From JAJPKK01 sp035311445 (GTDB lineage: Bacteria; Pseudomonadota; Alphaproteobacteria; Rhizobiales; Xanthobacteraceae): a stretch of 64,000 bases of DNA. Both the position numbers and the translations under genes were made by a program. This document shows, in pieces, positions 24,936-33,871 of this stretch. How positions within the stretch are numbered: position 1 is the first letter of the stretch; every line of letters begins with the position of its first letter. The DNA is taken from NCBI GenBank assembly GCA_035311445.1, contig DATGCX010000393.1:37026-101025 (forward strand), in the 5' to 3' direction. A model generated the notes under the pieces. That model searched no databases, was not told the origin of the DNA, and was given only the letters and a program-made list of their open reading frames with translations.

Positions 24936-26213
24936 ATGCATTCCAAATCGCTTCTTATCCTGACGACGGCCGCGTCAGTCTGCGCCGTTGTGTCCGCTTA
25001 CGGCCAGGTGGTCCAGCCCACGCCGGGCGTGCCCGGAGACTATGTCCTTCCCGACGGCAGCGCCAAGACGATGGTGCAGGAGAACTGCACCATCTGTCAC
25101 AATCTCCGCAACGTCGTGAACTCGAACAAGTCGGCCGAGGATTGGGACAATGCCGTCAACATGATGAGGGCGGCCGGCGCGCCGATCTCGGACGAGCAGG
25201 CGAGCCAGATCAAAGCGTATCTCACCACAAGCTTCCCGGAGAAGCCGCGGCCCAAGCCGGCCGCCATCAACGGCCCGGTCCAGGTCAAGTTCCAGCAATG
25301 GTCGCTGCCTGTGCCGGGAGAACGCCCGCATGACCCGTTGGCGATGCCCGACGGCTCGCTGTGGTGGTCGGGGCAGTTCGCCAACCGGCTCGGCCGGCTC
25401 GATCCAAAGACGGGCGAGATGAAGGAATATCCGATCCCGATCAAGGGTGGCCCGCATGGGCTGATCAACGACAAGGACGGCAACGTCTGGTACGCCGGCA
25501 ATTGGGGTGGCCACATCGGCAAGCTCGACGTAAAAACCAGCGAGTACAAGTTCTACCCGATGCCCGACCCGAAGGCCCGCGATCCGCACACGCCGCTGTT
25601 CGACAAGGACGGCATTCTCTGGTTCAGCGTGCAGAACGGCGGCTTCATGGGCCGGCTCGATCCCAAGACCGGCGACATCAAGCTGTTCACCCCGAACGGG
25701 CCGCCCGGCCAGCAACCCTACGCGTTGCGTTTTCTGTCCGACGGACGGCAGCCCTGGTTCAGCTACTGGGGCTCCAACAAGATCGCCACTATTGATCCCG
25801 ACAAGCTGGAGCTGAAGGAGTACGTGCTGCCGGATACCCGCACGCGCATTCGCCGCATGGGCGTGACCTCCGACGACATGCTCTGGTACGGCGACTGGAG
25901 CACCGGCAAGCTTGCCCGGTTCGAGCCGAAGACGGGCCGGGTTACCGAATGGGAAGGCCCCAGCGGGCCGCAATCGCAGCCCTACGGGATGACGGTGATC
26001 GATGACAAAATCTGGTACGTGGAATCGAACACGCGCCCGAACAACCTGGTGCGGTTCGACCCCAAGACGGAAAAATTCCAGACGTGGCAGATCCCGCACG
26101 GCGGCGGCATCGTGCGTCACATGATGCCGACCCGCGACGGCAATATTGCCATGGCAATGAGTGGCATCAACATGGTGGGGATCGCCGAGATATTGCCGAA
26201 CTCGTCCAACTGA
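24936..26213 (+). CDS. Exported cytochrome c / Vgb-type beta-propeller fusion
   Basis: This 425-residue protein has a signal peptide (LLILTTAASVCAVVSAYG), then a c-type haem domain with CTICH at residues 51-55, then a propeller from about residue 110. Propeller blades repeat the pattern 'G-lW-s----n-igrlDPkTGe-key' (for example LWWSGQFANRLGRLDPKTGEM and VWYAGNWGGHIGKLDVKTS), as in virginiamycin B lyase and SMP-30-like proteins. The haem N-domain suggests electron transfer in the periplasm rather than antibiotic cleavage. GGAG lies seven bases before the ATG. No partner oxidase is adjacent. A similar haem-plus-propeller pairing appears as separate genes at 50335-52001. Confidence 0.85.
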   Translation: MHSKSLLILTTAASVCAVVSAYGQVVQPTPGVPGDYVLPDGSAKTMVQENCTICHNLRNVVNSNKSAEDWDNAVNMMRAAGAPISDEQASQIKAYLTTSFPEKPRPKPAAINGPVQVKFQQWSLPVPGERPHDPLAMPDGSLWWSGQFANRLGRLDPKTGEMKEYPIPIKGGPHGLINDKDGNVWYAGNWGGHIGKLDVKTSEYKFYPMPDPKARDPHTPLFDKDGILWFSVQNGGFMGRLDPKTGDIKLFTPNGPPGQQPYALRFLSDGRQPWFSYWGSNKIATIDPDKLELKEYVLPDTRTRIRRMGVTSDDMLWYGDWSTGKLARFEPKTGRVTEWEGPSGPQSQPYGMTVIDDKIWYVESNTRPNNLVRFDPKTEKFQTWQIPHGGGIVRHMMPTRDGNIAMAMSGINMVGIAEILPNSSN

Positions 26214-26265
26214 CGAGGCGGCAGTTGGCGTACCCGTCAGTATCTGTCCGGGAATCGGTAAAACC

Positions 26266-26396
26266 GCGCGTTGTCATGCCCCGCGAAGACGGGGCATCTA
26301 CAGTAGTATCCTCAGCGCCATGGGCTGCTGTTCCAATCGACATCCCGTGGTTACTGGATCACCCGCTTAGCGCGGGCAATGACGCGCTTTTGAGGG
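26266..26396. repeat. Palindromic repeat, 'GTCATTGCCCGCG' family
   Basis: The ends are inverted: TTGTCATGCCCCGCG near 26272 and CGCGGGCAATGACGCGC near 26391. Inside are smaller hairpins (CCCCGCGAAGACGGGG and CCCGCTTAGCGCGGG). It fills the region between the cytochrome/propeller gene and the next small gene. Confidence 0.75.
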
Positions 26397-26528
26397 TTAT
26401 CCGTGGACAGGCCCTTGCGCCACGTTTCGATGAAATTGCAGTTTCAATGCCTGGACGCCTCGGCGCCTTGCTTCTCGAACAGAGAGGAGGTAGGCACTCC
26501 TTGGAGCGACACTATGGGGGACGGAGCG

Positions 26529-26795
26529 ATGAACATCGAACGCTTCAAGACGATTGCCGCGGCAACCGGCTTCCAACAAACCGAGGACGACGACACGCTG
26601 TGTCACCGTGACGGTCTGCCACTGGAACAATTCATGGCGTTGATCGAGCAAATCAAACAACACGGCTTCAATTTGACCGAGGTCGAGCTGCGCTTCGCGG
26701 ACGAGGACGATGAGGTCATTGTCCTCACACACGATCCCGACGACGACACCGCGTTCTTGGAGTTGTTGGCGGCAGAGGAAGAAATCGAATATTAG
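26529..26795 (+). CDS. Small acidic hypothetical protein
   Basis: This 88-residue protein begins MNIERFKTIAAATGF and ends in an acidic run (EDDEVIVLTHDPDDDTAFLEL LAAEEEIEY, written here in two parts). It has no signal peptide and no cysteine cluster beyond one Cys. GGACGGAG lies before the ATG at 26529. No family is recognised. A terminator follows at 26979, after a repeat. Confidence 0.55.
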   Translation: MNIERFKTIAAATGFQQTEDDDTLCHRDGLPLEQFMALIEQIKQHGFNLTEVELRFADEDDEVIVLTHDPDDDTAFLELLAAEEEIEY

Positions 26796-26801
26796 GCCTG
26801 A

Positions 26802-26945
26802 TTTGACTCGCTTGCCGCGTCGTCACCGGGCTTGTCAGCGACCTCGAATCTGAAGCTACGGAGCAAGAACAATCGAGTCGTGGCCGGGACGAGCCCGGCC
26901 ACGACTCGGGAGAGAGCCGGTGCTCAAACCTGACCGAACTCTGCG
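26802..26945. repeat. About 140-base repeat, 'GTCGTCGCCGG' family, copy 2
   Basis: It aligns with 10606-10745 over its whole length. Its centre is a strong palindrome, GAGTCGTGGCCGGGACGAGC facing CCGGCCACGACTC. A shorter related piece (TCGTGGCCGGGCTG...GCCGGGACGAGCCCGGCGAC) lies at 29268-29345. Confidence 0.75.
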
Positions 26946-26978
26946 CTACAGTAGGGGTACATTGAGACAGCGGAAAGC

Positions 26979-27006
26979 CCGGCACCTCATGAGTGTCCGG
27001 TTTTTT
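26979..27006 (+). terminator. Rho-independent terminator, plus strand
   Basis: CCGGCAC pairs with GTGTCCGG (one bulged T) around CTCATGA and is followed by TTTTTT at 27001-27006. It would end transcription from the small acidic gene at 26529 before the EamA transporter. Confidence 0.6.
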
Positions 27007-27169
27007 CGTGCGTGCGGTGGTTTTCAAAATTCCAAAGTCCGCACGACGACGATGGCTCCGACAGAGCAAAATCGACTGACAGTCTTGTGACAATCGCAAT
27101 GGCATTTTTCGCCCGATAGCGTACCCCTGGCGCGCCGGTCCGGCCGGACCATGCGCAAGGAGCAGCAGG

Positions 27170-28096
27170 GTGAGACAGCCTGATGGTGCCGCCGAGGCGG
27201 GCACCGCCTGCAAGACAACGGACGAACGGCGCGCCACCCGACAAGACCGAATCCCGCTCGGCATTGTTTACATGCTCCTCGCGACCATCCTGTTCGCGGG
27301 CTCGAGCGCGCTATCCAAGTGGCTGGTGGCCACCTACCCGATCGGCGAAATGCTGTTCGCGCGAGCAGCAACCTCGCTGGTCGGCGCAAGCATTGTGATC
27401 TTGCCTGTAACCGGGCTTGCGGTGTTTCGTACCAAACGATTGCGCGATCACATGATGCGCGGCGTTTCCCAGTCGTGCGCGCAGACTTTTCTCGTCATCG
27501 CGTTCAGCCTGATGCCGCTCGCGAGCGCGGTGGCGATCAATTTCTCGGCACCGCTGTTCGCTACCGTTGCATCGATCGTGTTTCTCAAGGAGACCGTGGG
27601 CCTGGTGCGCTGGGGCGCGCTGATCATCGGGTTTCTCGGCGTATTGCTGGTCACGTCTCCGGGCGTCGACACATTCCAGACCGGATCTCTGTTCGCGCTC
27701 GCCAATGCGATCCTGTTCGGCACTGTGACGGTCGGCGTGCGCGGCATGACCGCGACCGAGTCACCTGAAACACTGACCATGTATCAGATGGTCCTCCTCA
27801 CCGCCGTCTTCACGATGGCGCTGCCGTTCGGCTGGATCACGCCGTCTCTCTCCGACTCGGTCGCCATGGTGATAAACGGCCTCGGCAACGCCCTCGGCCA
27901 GTATCTGTGGACGCGCGCGCTTCATCTTGCCCCCACCTCGGCTGTGGTGCCGTTCAATTACTTCTCGCTGGTTTGGGCAATCATCCTGGGCTTTCTGGTA
28001 TGGGGTGACGTTCCCTCGGCCGCGCTGCTCGCGGGTTCGGCGATCGTTGTGGGGTCGGGAATGTTCCTGCTGTGGCACGAGTCGCGCGGGAGGTAA
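27170..28096 (+). CDS. EamA/DMT-family transporter
   Basis: This 308-residue inner-membrane protein has about ten hydrophobic helices in two EamA halves. The first half starts LGIVYMLLATILFAGSSALSKW and the second near SLFALANAILFGTVTVGV. Each half ends with the family's basic loop or Gly-rich helix (FLKETVGLVRWGALIIGFLGVLLV; GFLVWGDVPSAALLAGSAIVVG). It probably exports small metabolites such as amino acids. The GTG start at 27170 follows AAGGAG. The leader of about 28 residues before the first helix is hydrophilic. It stands alone after a terminator. Confidence 0.9.
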   Translation: MRQPDGAAEAGTACKTTDERRATRQDRIPLGIVYMLLATILFAGSSALSKWLVATYPIGEMLFARAATSLVGASIVILPVTGLAVFRTKRLRDHMMRGVSQSCAQTFLVIAFSLMPLASAVAINFSAPLFATVASIVFLKETVGLVRWGALIIGFLGVLLVTSPGVDTFQTGSLFALANAILFGTVTVGVRGMTATESPETLTMYQMVLLTAVFTMALPFGWITPSLSDSVAMVINGLGNALGQYLWTRALHLAPTSAVVPFNYFSLVWAIILGFLVWGDVPSAALLAGSAIVVGSGMFLLWHESRGR

Positions 28097-28103
28097 GGAA
28101 ACG

Positions 28104-28192
28104 CGGCTGGGACCGCGGGCGTCTCGCCGCCTCTTCCATGTGCATAGGGCAGGTTAAAGCGAGCCGGCGGGACGCCCGCGGTCCCGGGGACG
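28104..28192. repeat. Palindromic repeat, 'GGGACCGCGGGCGTC' family
   Basis: GGGACCGCGGGCGTC near 28110 faces GACGCCCGCGGTCCC near 28184, about 45 bases apart. It lies between the EamA gene and the amidohydrolase fragment. Confidence 0.75.
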
Positions 28193-28204
28193 CCCTCCCA
28201 TTAC

Positions 28205-28418
28205 GCCGTACGCCACCGCGGAACCCGCTGAGCGCGTTCTCGCGATCGATTTTCCTCAGATCTTCCGGACCGAAGATCTCTGCGAGGCCTTTCGCGTGTT
28301 CCGCTCCGGTGCGGTAGGGGTAATCGGAGCCGAACGCGATCTGCGAGACGGTGACCATCCTAGTCAGCGATGCCATCGCGATCGAGGTCGCGGCCTGCGC
28401 CGTGTCGTAATTGACTTC
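28205..28418 (-). pseudogene. Amidohydrolase C-terminal fragment
   Basis: About 71 codons in one frame read EVNYDTAQAATSIAMASL, then VTVSQIAFGSDYPYRTG, then GLAEIFGPEDLRKIDRENAL. This is the C-terminal end of a TIM-barrel amidohydrolase of the ACMSD / dihydroxybenzoate-decarboxylase type, including the metal-proximal aspartate in FGSDYPY. The N-terminal ~250 residues are missing; the frame is replaced by unrelated sequence above 28418, and the natural end runs into a repeat. It cannot be active. Confidence 0.7.
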
Positions 28419-28450
28419 CGTCGGCCGTGTGCTGAACGCGCTCTACTGGG

Positions 28451-29011
28451 TCAGTTCGGCGCCGTTCCGCTGTCGTTGGCAGCCTTGCGCCGGTAGAGCC
28501 CGCGAAGAGTTCCGGAATTCCACCCGATATCGGCGATGCGCCATTCCTTGCCCGAGCGGAGCAGCTCAAGGACAATCTTTTCGGGTTTGCCGGAATTCAT
28601 GAAAGTTACGGTTCCAGTCGTCTTGAGCGCGCCGGTATCCTTTACCTCAATGGAGAGATCCGAAATGTCCCATTCCTGATGACCTACAAACGGATCGCCG
28701 GCGAGCACCGGCGGTTCGCCACGCTTGGCTGCAGTGGCCCGGTCTTCCAGGATGAGCGAGGCAAGGCCGACTGTGAAGTAGTTGCGCACCAAATTGGCGT
28801 CGGTGAGCGCAACCCCCGCGGCATCGCCCGAAGATTTGCCGAGGTAGTGCTGATAAATCGAATTGAGGAACGCCCTCGCGGCCGACTCCTCGCGGTCTGG
28901 CTTCTTCTTGCGAGCCAGCGCCGGAAGCGCAGGCAACGCGAGCGCAATTGCTGCTGCTGTCACGATGCCGCGACGCGACCACGCAGCACACCCAACGCGA
29001 TTCATCTTCAT
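28451..29011 (-). CDS. Exported DUF3828-like protein
   Basis: This 186-residue protein has a twin-arginine-like leader (SRRGIVTAAAIALALPALPALA). The mature part begins with a helix (ESAARAFLNSIYQHYLGKSS) and ends with strands around TGTVTFMNSGKPEKIVLEL and WRIADIGWNSGTLRGLYRR. That order matches DUF3828, an NTF2-like periplasmic fold. The function is unknown. It is not damaged, although the amidohydrolase fragment begins 32 bases beyond its stop. Confidence 0.75.
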   Translation of the reverse strand: MKMNRVGCAAWSRRGIVTAAAIALALPALPALARKKKPDREESAARAFLNSIYQHYLGKSSGDAAGVALTDANLVRNYFTVGLASLILEDRATAAKRGEPPVLAGDPFVGHQEWDISDLSIEVKDTGALKTTGTVTFMNSGKPEKIVLELLRSGKEWRIADIGWNSGTLRGLYRRKAANDSGTAPN

Positions 29012-29614
29012 CGAAACTCTCTCTGCCCGGCCGACCCGACACGGCCGTCGTGGCCGTCAATGCACATGAAAAACGCGAAGGAGGCTATGCCGAGCCCTAG
29101 CTGCGAGACCGTGATATAGGCGTTGGAATCGGCCCCACCAAGAGTTCAGGGCGTCGCAGCGAAGAGGATTTTTTTGCAACAAGGCCGTTCCGCGTTGATA
29201 CGTGATCGCCCAAGAAATGCATCGCTTGCATCGACTTCGATTGGGTTTAGGCACCAGGACCTCCCGCAGGTCGTGGCCGGGCTGTTCCGGCCACTCCGCT
29301 TTCGTCCAGCTCCATGCTTTAAGTTTCGGGGCCGCCGGGACGAGCCCGGCGACCACACCGGCGTATGGATCATCGCGACCGAAATTCACGCAAGACCAGG
29401 TCACGGACCTGTGAATTCCATATCCGCCGTGTCCATGGTCTCCGGCCTGCGAAACCAACCTGTCTATCCGATCGATTCACGTTTCGTATGGCAAAGAAGC
29501 AACGGCTGTACCCGAATCGTCAATTCGCCGGTTTCGGCGCTTGAAATATCCATGGCAATGGCAGACAGTTTGAAAATCGGTCGTCCAATAGGGCACTCGC
29601 AGGAGTTTCATCTC
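29012..29614. other. Gene-poor region with a partial repeat
   Basis: No supported gene lies in these 603 bases. A partial repeat at about 29268-29345 (GTCGTGGCCGGGCTG and GCCGGGACGAGCCCGGCGAC) is related to the 26802 family. A plus-strand frame runs through the region into the gene at 29615, but its composition is not coding-like. Confidence 0.45.
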
Positions 29615-29896
29615 ATGCGCTGGATGTTTTCGATCGTTCTGGTTCTGAGTTCGGTTGCCGCCTATGCTGACACTGTTCACCCCGGTCTCACTGGGAACGA
29701 CACCGGCGGCATCATTCAGTGGACGCCAGCGACCGACCATGTTTACCGCGACATCGCAGTCGCGCACTGCGCCCGCTGGAACCGGCTGACCAGCATCACC
29801 AGCATACACCGCGCATACGGCGAATATATCGGTTTTCAATGCATCTACGACCGCCGATATGATCCGCGCCGAGCTGGGTATACCTGGCCTCCATAG
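29615..29896 (+). CDS. Small exported hypothetical protein
   Basis: This 93-residue protein has a signal peptide (MRWMFSIVLVLSSVAAYA). The mature part reads DTVHPGLTGNDTGGIIQW, then HCARWNRLTSITSIHRAYG and CIYDRRYDP. It has two cysteines, probably a disulfide. AGGAG lies nine bases before the ATG, which is the reason for not using the long upstream frame. Similar small proteins occur in Bradyrhizobium relatives without known role. Confidence 0.65.
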   Translation: MRWMFSIVLVLSSVAAYADTVHPGLTGNDTGGIIQWTPATDHVYRDIAVAHCARWNRLTSITSIHRAYGEYIGFQCIYDRRYDPRRAGYTWPP

Positions 29897-30082
29897 AAAC
29901 ACCAGTTATACCAATCTCCGGTGTCCTTGCTCTGTCACGTGGGGGGCCTGAACGGCAGGCCGGGATCAAACCCGCTGTCTCGTGTCATCACTTTGCGTCG
30001 CGGTCACGGATATCGGCTCACGCGATGCGCATGCACCGCGGTCGATGGTGCACAATGTGGGCGCCCGTATTATCGAGCGGTT

Positions 30083-30334
30083 TCAACGCGGCGGGGGTGA
30101 TGGCACCGCGATGGGCGCGCAGTTCCGTCGGCCCGATGAGATACACTCATCGATGCGACGGGTCTCAAGGAGGGCATCGCCCAACCAGAGGCCGATCGCC
30201 ATCACCAACAAGACGAATCCGATGATCAGAATGTTGACTAACCGCCGTTCGCGTTCGCTCTGAGGCCCGTCGACGTCTGACCCTCGACGTTCAGTGATTG
30301 ACGGTCGGGCGGTTGGATCTGTCCCCGTATTCAC
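30083..30334 (-). CDS. Small membrane protein coupled to cckA
   Basis: This 83-residue protein has a hydrophilic N-terminus, one membrane helix (LVNILIIGFVLLVMAIGLWLG) and a short tail with two cysteines (DECISSGRRNC). Its GTG start overlaps the cckA stop codon (GTGA), so it is probably translated by coupling. No family is recognised. Its position suggests a link to the kinase, for example at the membrane, but this is inference. Confidence 0.6.
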   Translation of the reverse strand: MNTGTDPTARPSITERRGSDVDGPQSERERRLVNILIIGFVLLVMAIGLWLGDALLETRRIDECISSGRRNCAPIAVPSPPPR

Positions 30335-32901
30335 TTGCGCATTGTTTCCTTCACCGCCCCGACAAGCTGCTTGAGAGTAAAGGGCTTGGCGAGGAAGTGG
30401 TACTTGTATTTTTCACCTTCCGGCAGGTGCTTTTCGAACGCCTCCTCCGCGTAGCCGGACACGAAGATGATCTTAACGTTCGGATCGCGGCTGCGTAGCT
30501 TGGTGAGCAGTGTCGGCCCGTCCATCTCGGGCATCACCACGTCGGAAACCACGAGGTCGATTTTGCCGAAGTAGCTGTCGAACGCCTCGACTGCTTCGAA
30601 CCCGTTCGCGGCCTGCAGCACCGTATAACCGCGCGAAGTCAGCCCACGCGCATTGAGCCCGCGCAGCCCCTCTTCGTCTTCGACCAACAAGATGGTGCCT
30701 CGCCCGGTATCGTCTGCCGGGCTCGCCGCCACCTTTTCGAGGCGGATCGGAGCACCGAGATCGAGCGGGGCAGCTTGCGGCGTTTCGCCGGCCGTTGGAA
30801 TATAACGAGGCAGAAAGATGCGGAACGTCGTACCCTTCCCAATTGTCGATTCCGGATAGATGAACCCCCCGGTCTGCTTGATGATGCCGTAGACCGTGGA
30901 GAGGCCGAGTCCGGTGCCCTTGCCGACCTCCTTGGTTGAGAAGAATGGCTCGAAGATCAGACCGATGATGTCATCCGGAATGCCAGTCCCGGAATCGCTG
31001 ACTTCCACCAGTACATACTCGCCCGGCGGCATGCCCTTGAAGGCGAACTGCCGACATTCTGCCGCTGTAACGTTCGACGTCCGCAATGTTAGCTTACCAC
31101 CTTCCGGCATGGCGTCGCGGGCATTGACCGCGAGATTGACGATGACCTGCTCGAATTGCGACTGGTCAGCTTTGACGGGCCACAGGTCGGTGCCGGGAGG
31201 AATGAGATCGAGCGCTACCCGCTCGCCGATCAGCCGGCGGAGCAATATGGAGAGATCCGACAGTGCCTCACCGAGATCAAGCACCTGAGGCCGCAGCGTC
31301 TGCCGGCGCGAAAACGCCAGCAGATGGCGCACCAGGCTCGCGGCGCGGCTGGCGTCGTGCTTGATCTGCATGATATCCTGGAAGGAGGGATCGGACGGCT
31401 TATGGGCGGTGAGCAGGAAATCTGTCGCCATCATAATGGAGGACAGCACGTTGTTGAAATCGTGCGCTATGCCGCCGGCGAGCTTGCCAATCGAATCCAT
31501 CTTCTGCGCCTGATCGGCCTGATCCTGCAGTACGCGCTGCTCGGTGGTTTCCATCGCATAGACGATCGCCGCCTCGGAATCGCGTTCGGCGTCCTCAACC
31601 GGCGTAACATAGAAGCGCGCCCATCGTTTGCCCTCACCGGCGAGTGCCGCATCGATCGGCCTGATGTCGCCCTGGCCGCGCGCGGCTGCAGCGAGCGCCG
31701 CATCGAGGTCGGCGCGCTCGCTCTCGGCAACCACGCGCCGGATAGTGCGCCCCTGCGGCGGCGCCGGCTCGCCCTTGAGCACGCTTTCAAACAGGCGCGC
31801 AAACAGCGTGTTGTTGCGGGCGATACAGCCATTACGATCGACCGTCGCGATCGCCATCGGCGTGTTGTTAAAGAAACGCATGAAGCGCACTTCCGCGTCA
31901 CGCAGCGGATCCGTGCCAGCGTCGCCGGCGCGGTTGAGCACCAGCGTGCGCGATGCATCGGGGGTGGAATCGGTCGCGAATTCTACCTTGTGATAGAGCC
32001 GCACCGGCAGCGTGCGCCCGTCGCGGCGGCGCAGGTCGAGGTCGAGAACATCCGTCTTCACTTCACCCGGATGCGCGGGCAGCGTTGTCAAGAGCGCCAC
32101 ACTGTCGCCCGGCAGGAGATCGACGAGGCGAAGCCCCCCTGAGCCGACCTGGGCGAGATCGTAGTCGAGCCAACCGGCGAGCGTGGCGTTGATGTAGCTG
32201 ATGTCGCCTTTGGCATCGACCGAGAAGAATCCAGCGGGCGCGTGATCGAGATAATCGATCGCGTGTTGCAACTCCTGGAAAACATTCTCCTGGCGCTTGC
32301 GGTCGCGGGTCACATCAACGACAGTCCACACCGAGGCCCGCCGGATCCCGCCGGGTTCCCCCGCCGCCGCGAGCGGGTGCACCCGCAGCCGAAGCCACCG
32401 CGCCGGCTCCCCGCGCCTGGCGGTGATCCGCACCTCCTCTTGGAGGCGCCTGCCGTCGCGGCACGCCTTGAGCAGACGATAGACGGACTCTGAGACATCC
32501 GGGTTACCGACAAATACCCGCTCAACCGGACGGACATCCTGCATACCGCTTGCGCCCGAAAACGCCCGGTAGGCTGCATTGGCGTAAAGAACGCGCCCAC
32601 TCGCATCCGCCACGGCAATGCCTTCCTGGGCATGTTCGACCACATACTGGAGCATCGAAGTGGAGGCCTCCCGGCCGGAAACCCGAAGTACCCCGGCGGC
32701 GAGGGCAAACAGCGAGAAGACTCCGATCATGCCGAGCACGGCCAAGAGAAACATCACGTACGAACCGGCCTGATTGTGGCCGACCAGCATCAGACCGGCG
32801 GCAGCGACGATGAGGCCGGCGGCGACCAGCAGAACCAGGGCAATGCTGCCCCGCCGTTCGTTACGCTCTCCCATCGTCGTGCCCAGGTCCTGGATTGCCA
32901 T
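30331..32901 (-). CDS. cckA: CckA-type hybrid histidine kinase
   Basis: This 856-residue kinase and phosphatase controls the CtrA phosphorelay through ChpT. Two membrane helices lie near the N-terminus (IALVLLVAAGLIVAAAGLML and SYVMFLLAVLGMIGVFSLF), followed by two or more PAS domains. The HisKA motif is GGIAHDFNNVL, with His480. The ATPase part has NLAVNARDAMPEGG and GKGTGLGLSTVYGI. The C-terminal receiver has its phosphoacceptor at Asp787 in VVSDVVMPEMDG. ATG at 32901 is my choice; 32919 and 32874 are possible. The long open frame beyond is rejected because it runs through a repeat at 33137. ChpT and CtrA are not in this window. Confidence 0.92.
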   Translation of the reverse strand: MAIQDLGTTMGERNERRGSIALVLLVAAGLIVAAAGLMLVGHNQAGSYVMFLLAVLGMIGVFSLFALAAGVLRVSGREASTSMLQYVVEHAQEGIAVADASGRVLYANAAYRAFSGASGMQDVRPVERVFVGNPDVSESVYRLLKACRDGRRLQEEVRITARRGEPARWLRLRVHPLAAAGEPGGIRRASVWTVVDVTRDRKRQENVFQELQHAIDYLDHAPAGFFSVDAKGDISYINATLAGWLDYDLAQVGSGGLRLVDLLPGDSVALLTTLPAHPGEVKTDVLDLDLRRRDGRTLPVRLYHKVEFATDSTPDASRTLVLNRAGDAGTDPLRDAEVRFMRFFNNTPMAIATVDRNGCIARNNTLFARLFESVLKGEPAPPQGRTIRRVVAESERADLDAALAAAARGQGDIRPIDAALAGEGKRWARFYVTPVEDAERDSEAAIVYAMETTEQRVLQDQADQAQKMDSIGKLAGGIAHDFNNVLSSIMMATDFLLTAHKPSDPSFQDIMQIKHDASRAASLVRHLLAFSRRQTLRPQVLDLGEALSDLSILLRRLIGERVALDLIPPGTDLWPVKADQSQFEQVIVNLAVNARDAMPEGGKLTLRTSNVTAAECRQFAFKGMPPGEYVLVEVSDSGTGIPDDIIGLIFEPFFSTKEVGKGTGLGLSTVYGIIKQTGGFIYPESTIGKGTTFRIFLPRYIPTAGETPQAAPLDLGAPIRLEKVAASPADDTGRGTILLVEDEEGLRGLNARGLTSRGYTVLQAANGFEAVEAFDSYFGKIDLVVSDVVMPEMDGPTLLTKLRSRDPNVKIIFVSGYAEEAFEKHLPEGEKYKYHFLAKPFTLKQLVGAVKETMRK

Positions 32902-33136
32902 AACAGACCCGTGTCGCATCGACCGCGGAATTCCACGGCCTTCCCCCAGTGCCCCAATCGCCCGACCGGCGCAAGGGCGCACCCCGACCCCAATATCGAT
33001 GATTCTCCTTAAATGATTCTCTCCCGATGCGGGACCGCGCCAAATGGCGGGGGGCTGAGAGCGGCCGTGTTCTGCCGCGGCTGACCTCGACTCCGATTGC
33101 AGGATACTGAAGAAGGGCGGATGCGCTCGTGGTTCG

Positions 33137-33268
33137 CTCAGCCAATCTGAGGTAATCGGACGGTTATGAAAGCGATAAAATGGACTCGTGCCGACGGAAG
33201 GATAAGGATAATGTAGGGCCGACCCTTGTGGTCGCCCTGCAGCTACGAATGGGGCGACCACAACGCGC
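33137..33268. repeat. Composite repeat: half 'CAGCCAATCTGA' element plus 'GACCACAAGGGTCGCC' element
   Basis: Positions 33137-33190 match the left half of the 22960 element (TCAGCCAATCTGAGGTAATC and GGACGGTTATGAAAG). Positions 33213-33268 match the inverted repeat at 10880 (GACCCTTGTGGTCGCCC and GGGGCGACCACAA). The same two families are also adjacent at 10880-11053. Confidence 0.75.
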
Positions 33269-33424
33269 CGATATCATCGGCCGGGCAAAAACGTCCCCTT
33301 CATTTGTGCGATGGGCTTTAGCGGCGTGAACTGGGGGCGTGAGGGACCTCCCTGCAAGCTTGGACTCGCAGAAAGGCCCCCTCACGTGCCCCCGCTGTCA
33401 GCGGAACGCGTTCCCCCACCCAGG

Positions 33425-33871
33425 TCAGCGACCTCGGCCTCGGCTTTGACTGCCAGGCCCCTCGTTGCTGTCCGTTCCGCCATGACCGTCCGGTCCCCGC
33501 CCTCCTGGTCCCGAAAAGCCTCCACCATCAGGTCCGCGTGAATCGGAGCCTCCGCCGCCGCTCCCGCGTGAATCGGACCCACCGCGCTCCCCACGGCCCA
33601 TCGCGCCCGATCCACTCGCCCTGTCAAAAGAGACGACCTCGCCTCGGCTCTGAGCCTTGTAGATGCGGCCCTTGCCAGGGCTCTCGCCAAAGCGGTCCTC
33701 GAAGGCGAAAGCCGGCTGGGCAGATGCGAAGACAGCCCATGCCGCTACCAATACTGCCGCATAACGAGTCCATCGCAGGCCAACGTATCGCAACGCGATG
33801 CCCGATCCCGTGGCGGGAGAAATGCACGTCAACACCGGAGCCCCCTCCGCAATAAATCGAATTGCGGCCAT
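33425..33871 (-). CDS. Exported Gly/Ser/Asp-rich protein
   Basis: This 148-residue protein has an N-terminal hydrophobic leader (YAAVLVAAWAVFASAQPAFA) and a short conserved mature start (FEDRFGESPGKGRIYKAQSRGE). A tail of about 70 residues follows, made of GGGSDSRGxDGGG-like units. The tail is low-complexity and probably disordered. The start at 33871 (MAAIRFI) is a guess; a later GTG is possible. No known family. Confidence 0.55.
   Translation of the reverse strand: MAAIRFIAEGAPVLTCISPATGSGIALRYVGLRWTRYAAVLVAAWAVFASAQPAFAFEDRFGESPGKGRIYKAQSRGEVVSFDRASGSGAMGRGERGGSDSRGSGGGGSDSRGPDGGGFSGPGGRGPDGHGGTDSNEGPGSQSRGRGR

Noticed and set aside
29012..29130. Minus-strand peptide that recalls a CNNM/hemolysin-type helix (YITVSQLGLGIASF)
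   Set aside because: Too short, with no second motif; it could be chance.
32902..33261. 120-residue N-terminal extension of cckA
   Set aside because: It runs through a repeat at 33137-33190 and has no conserved sequence; the membrane helices begin later.
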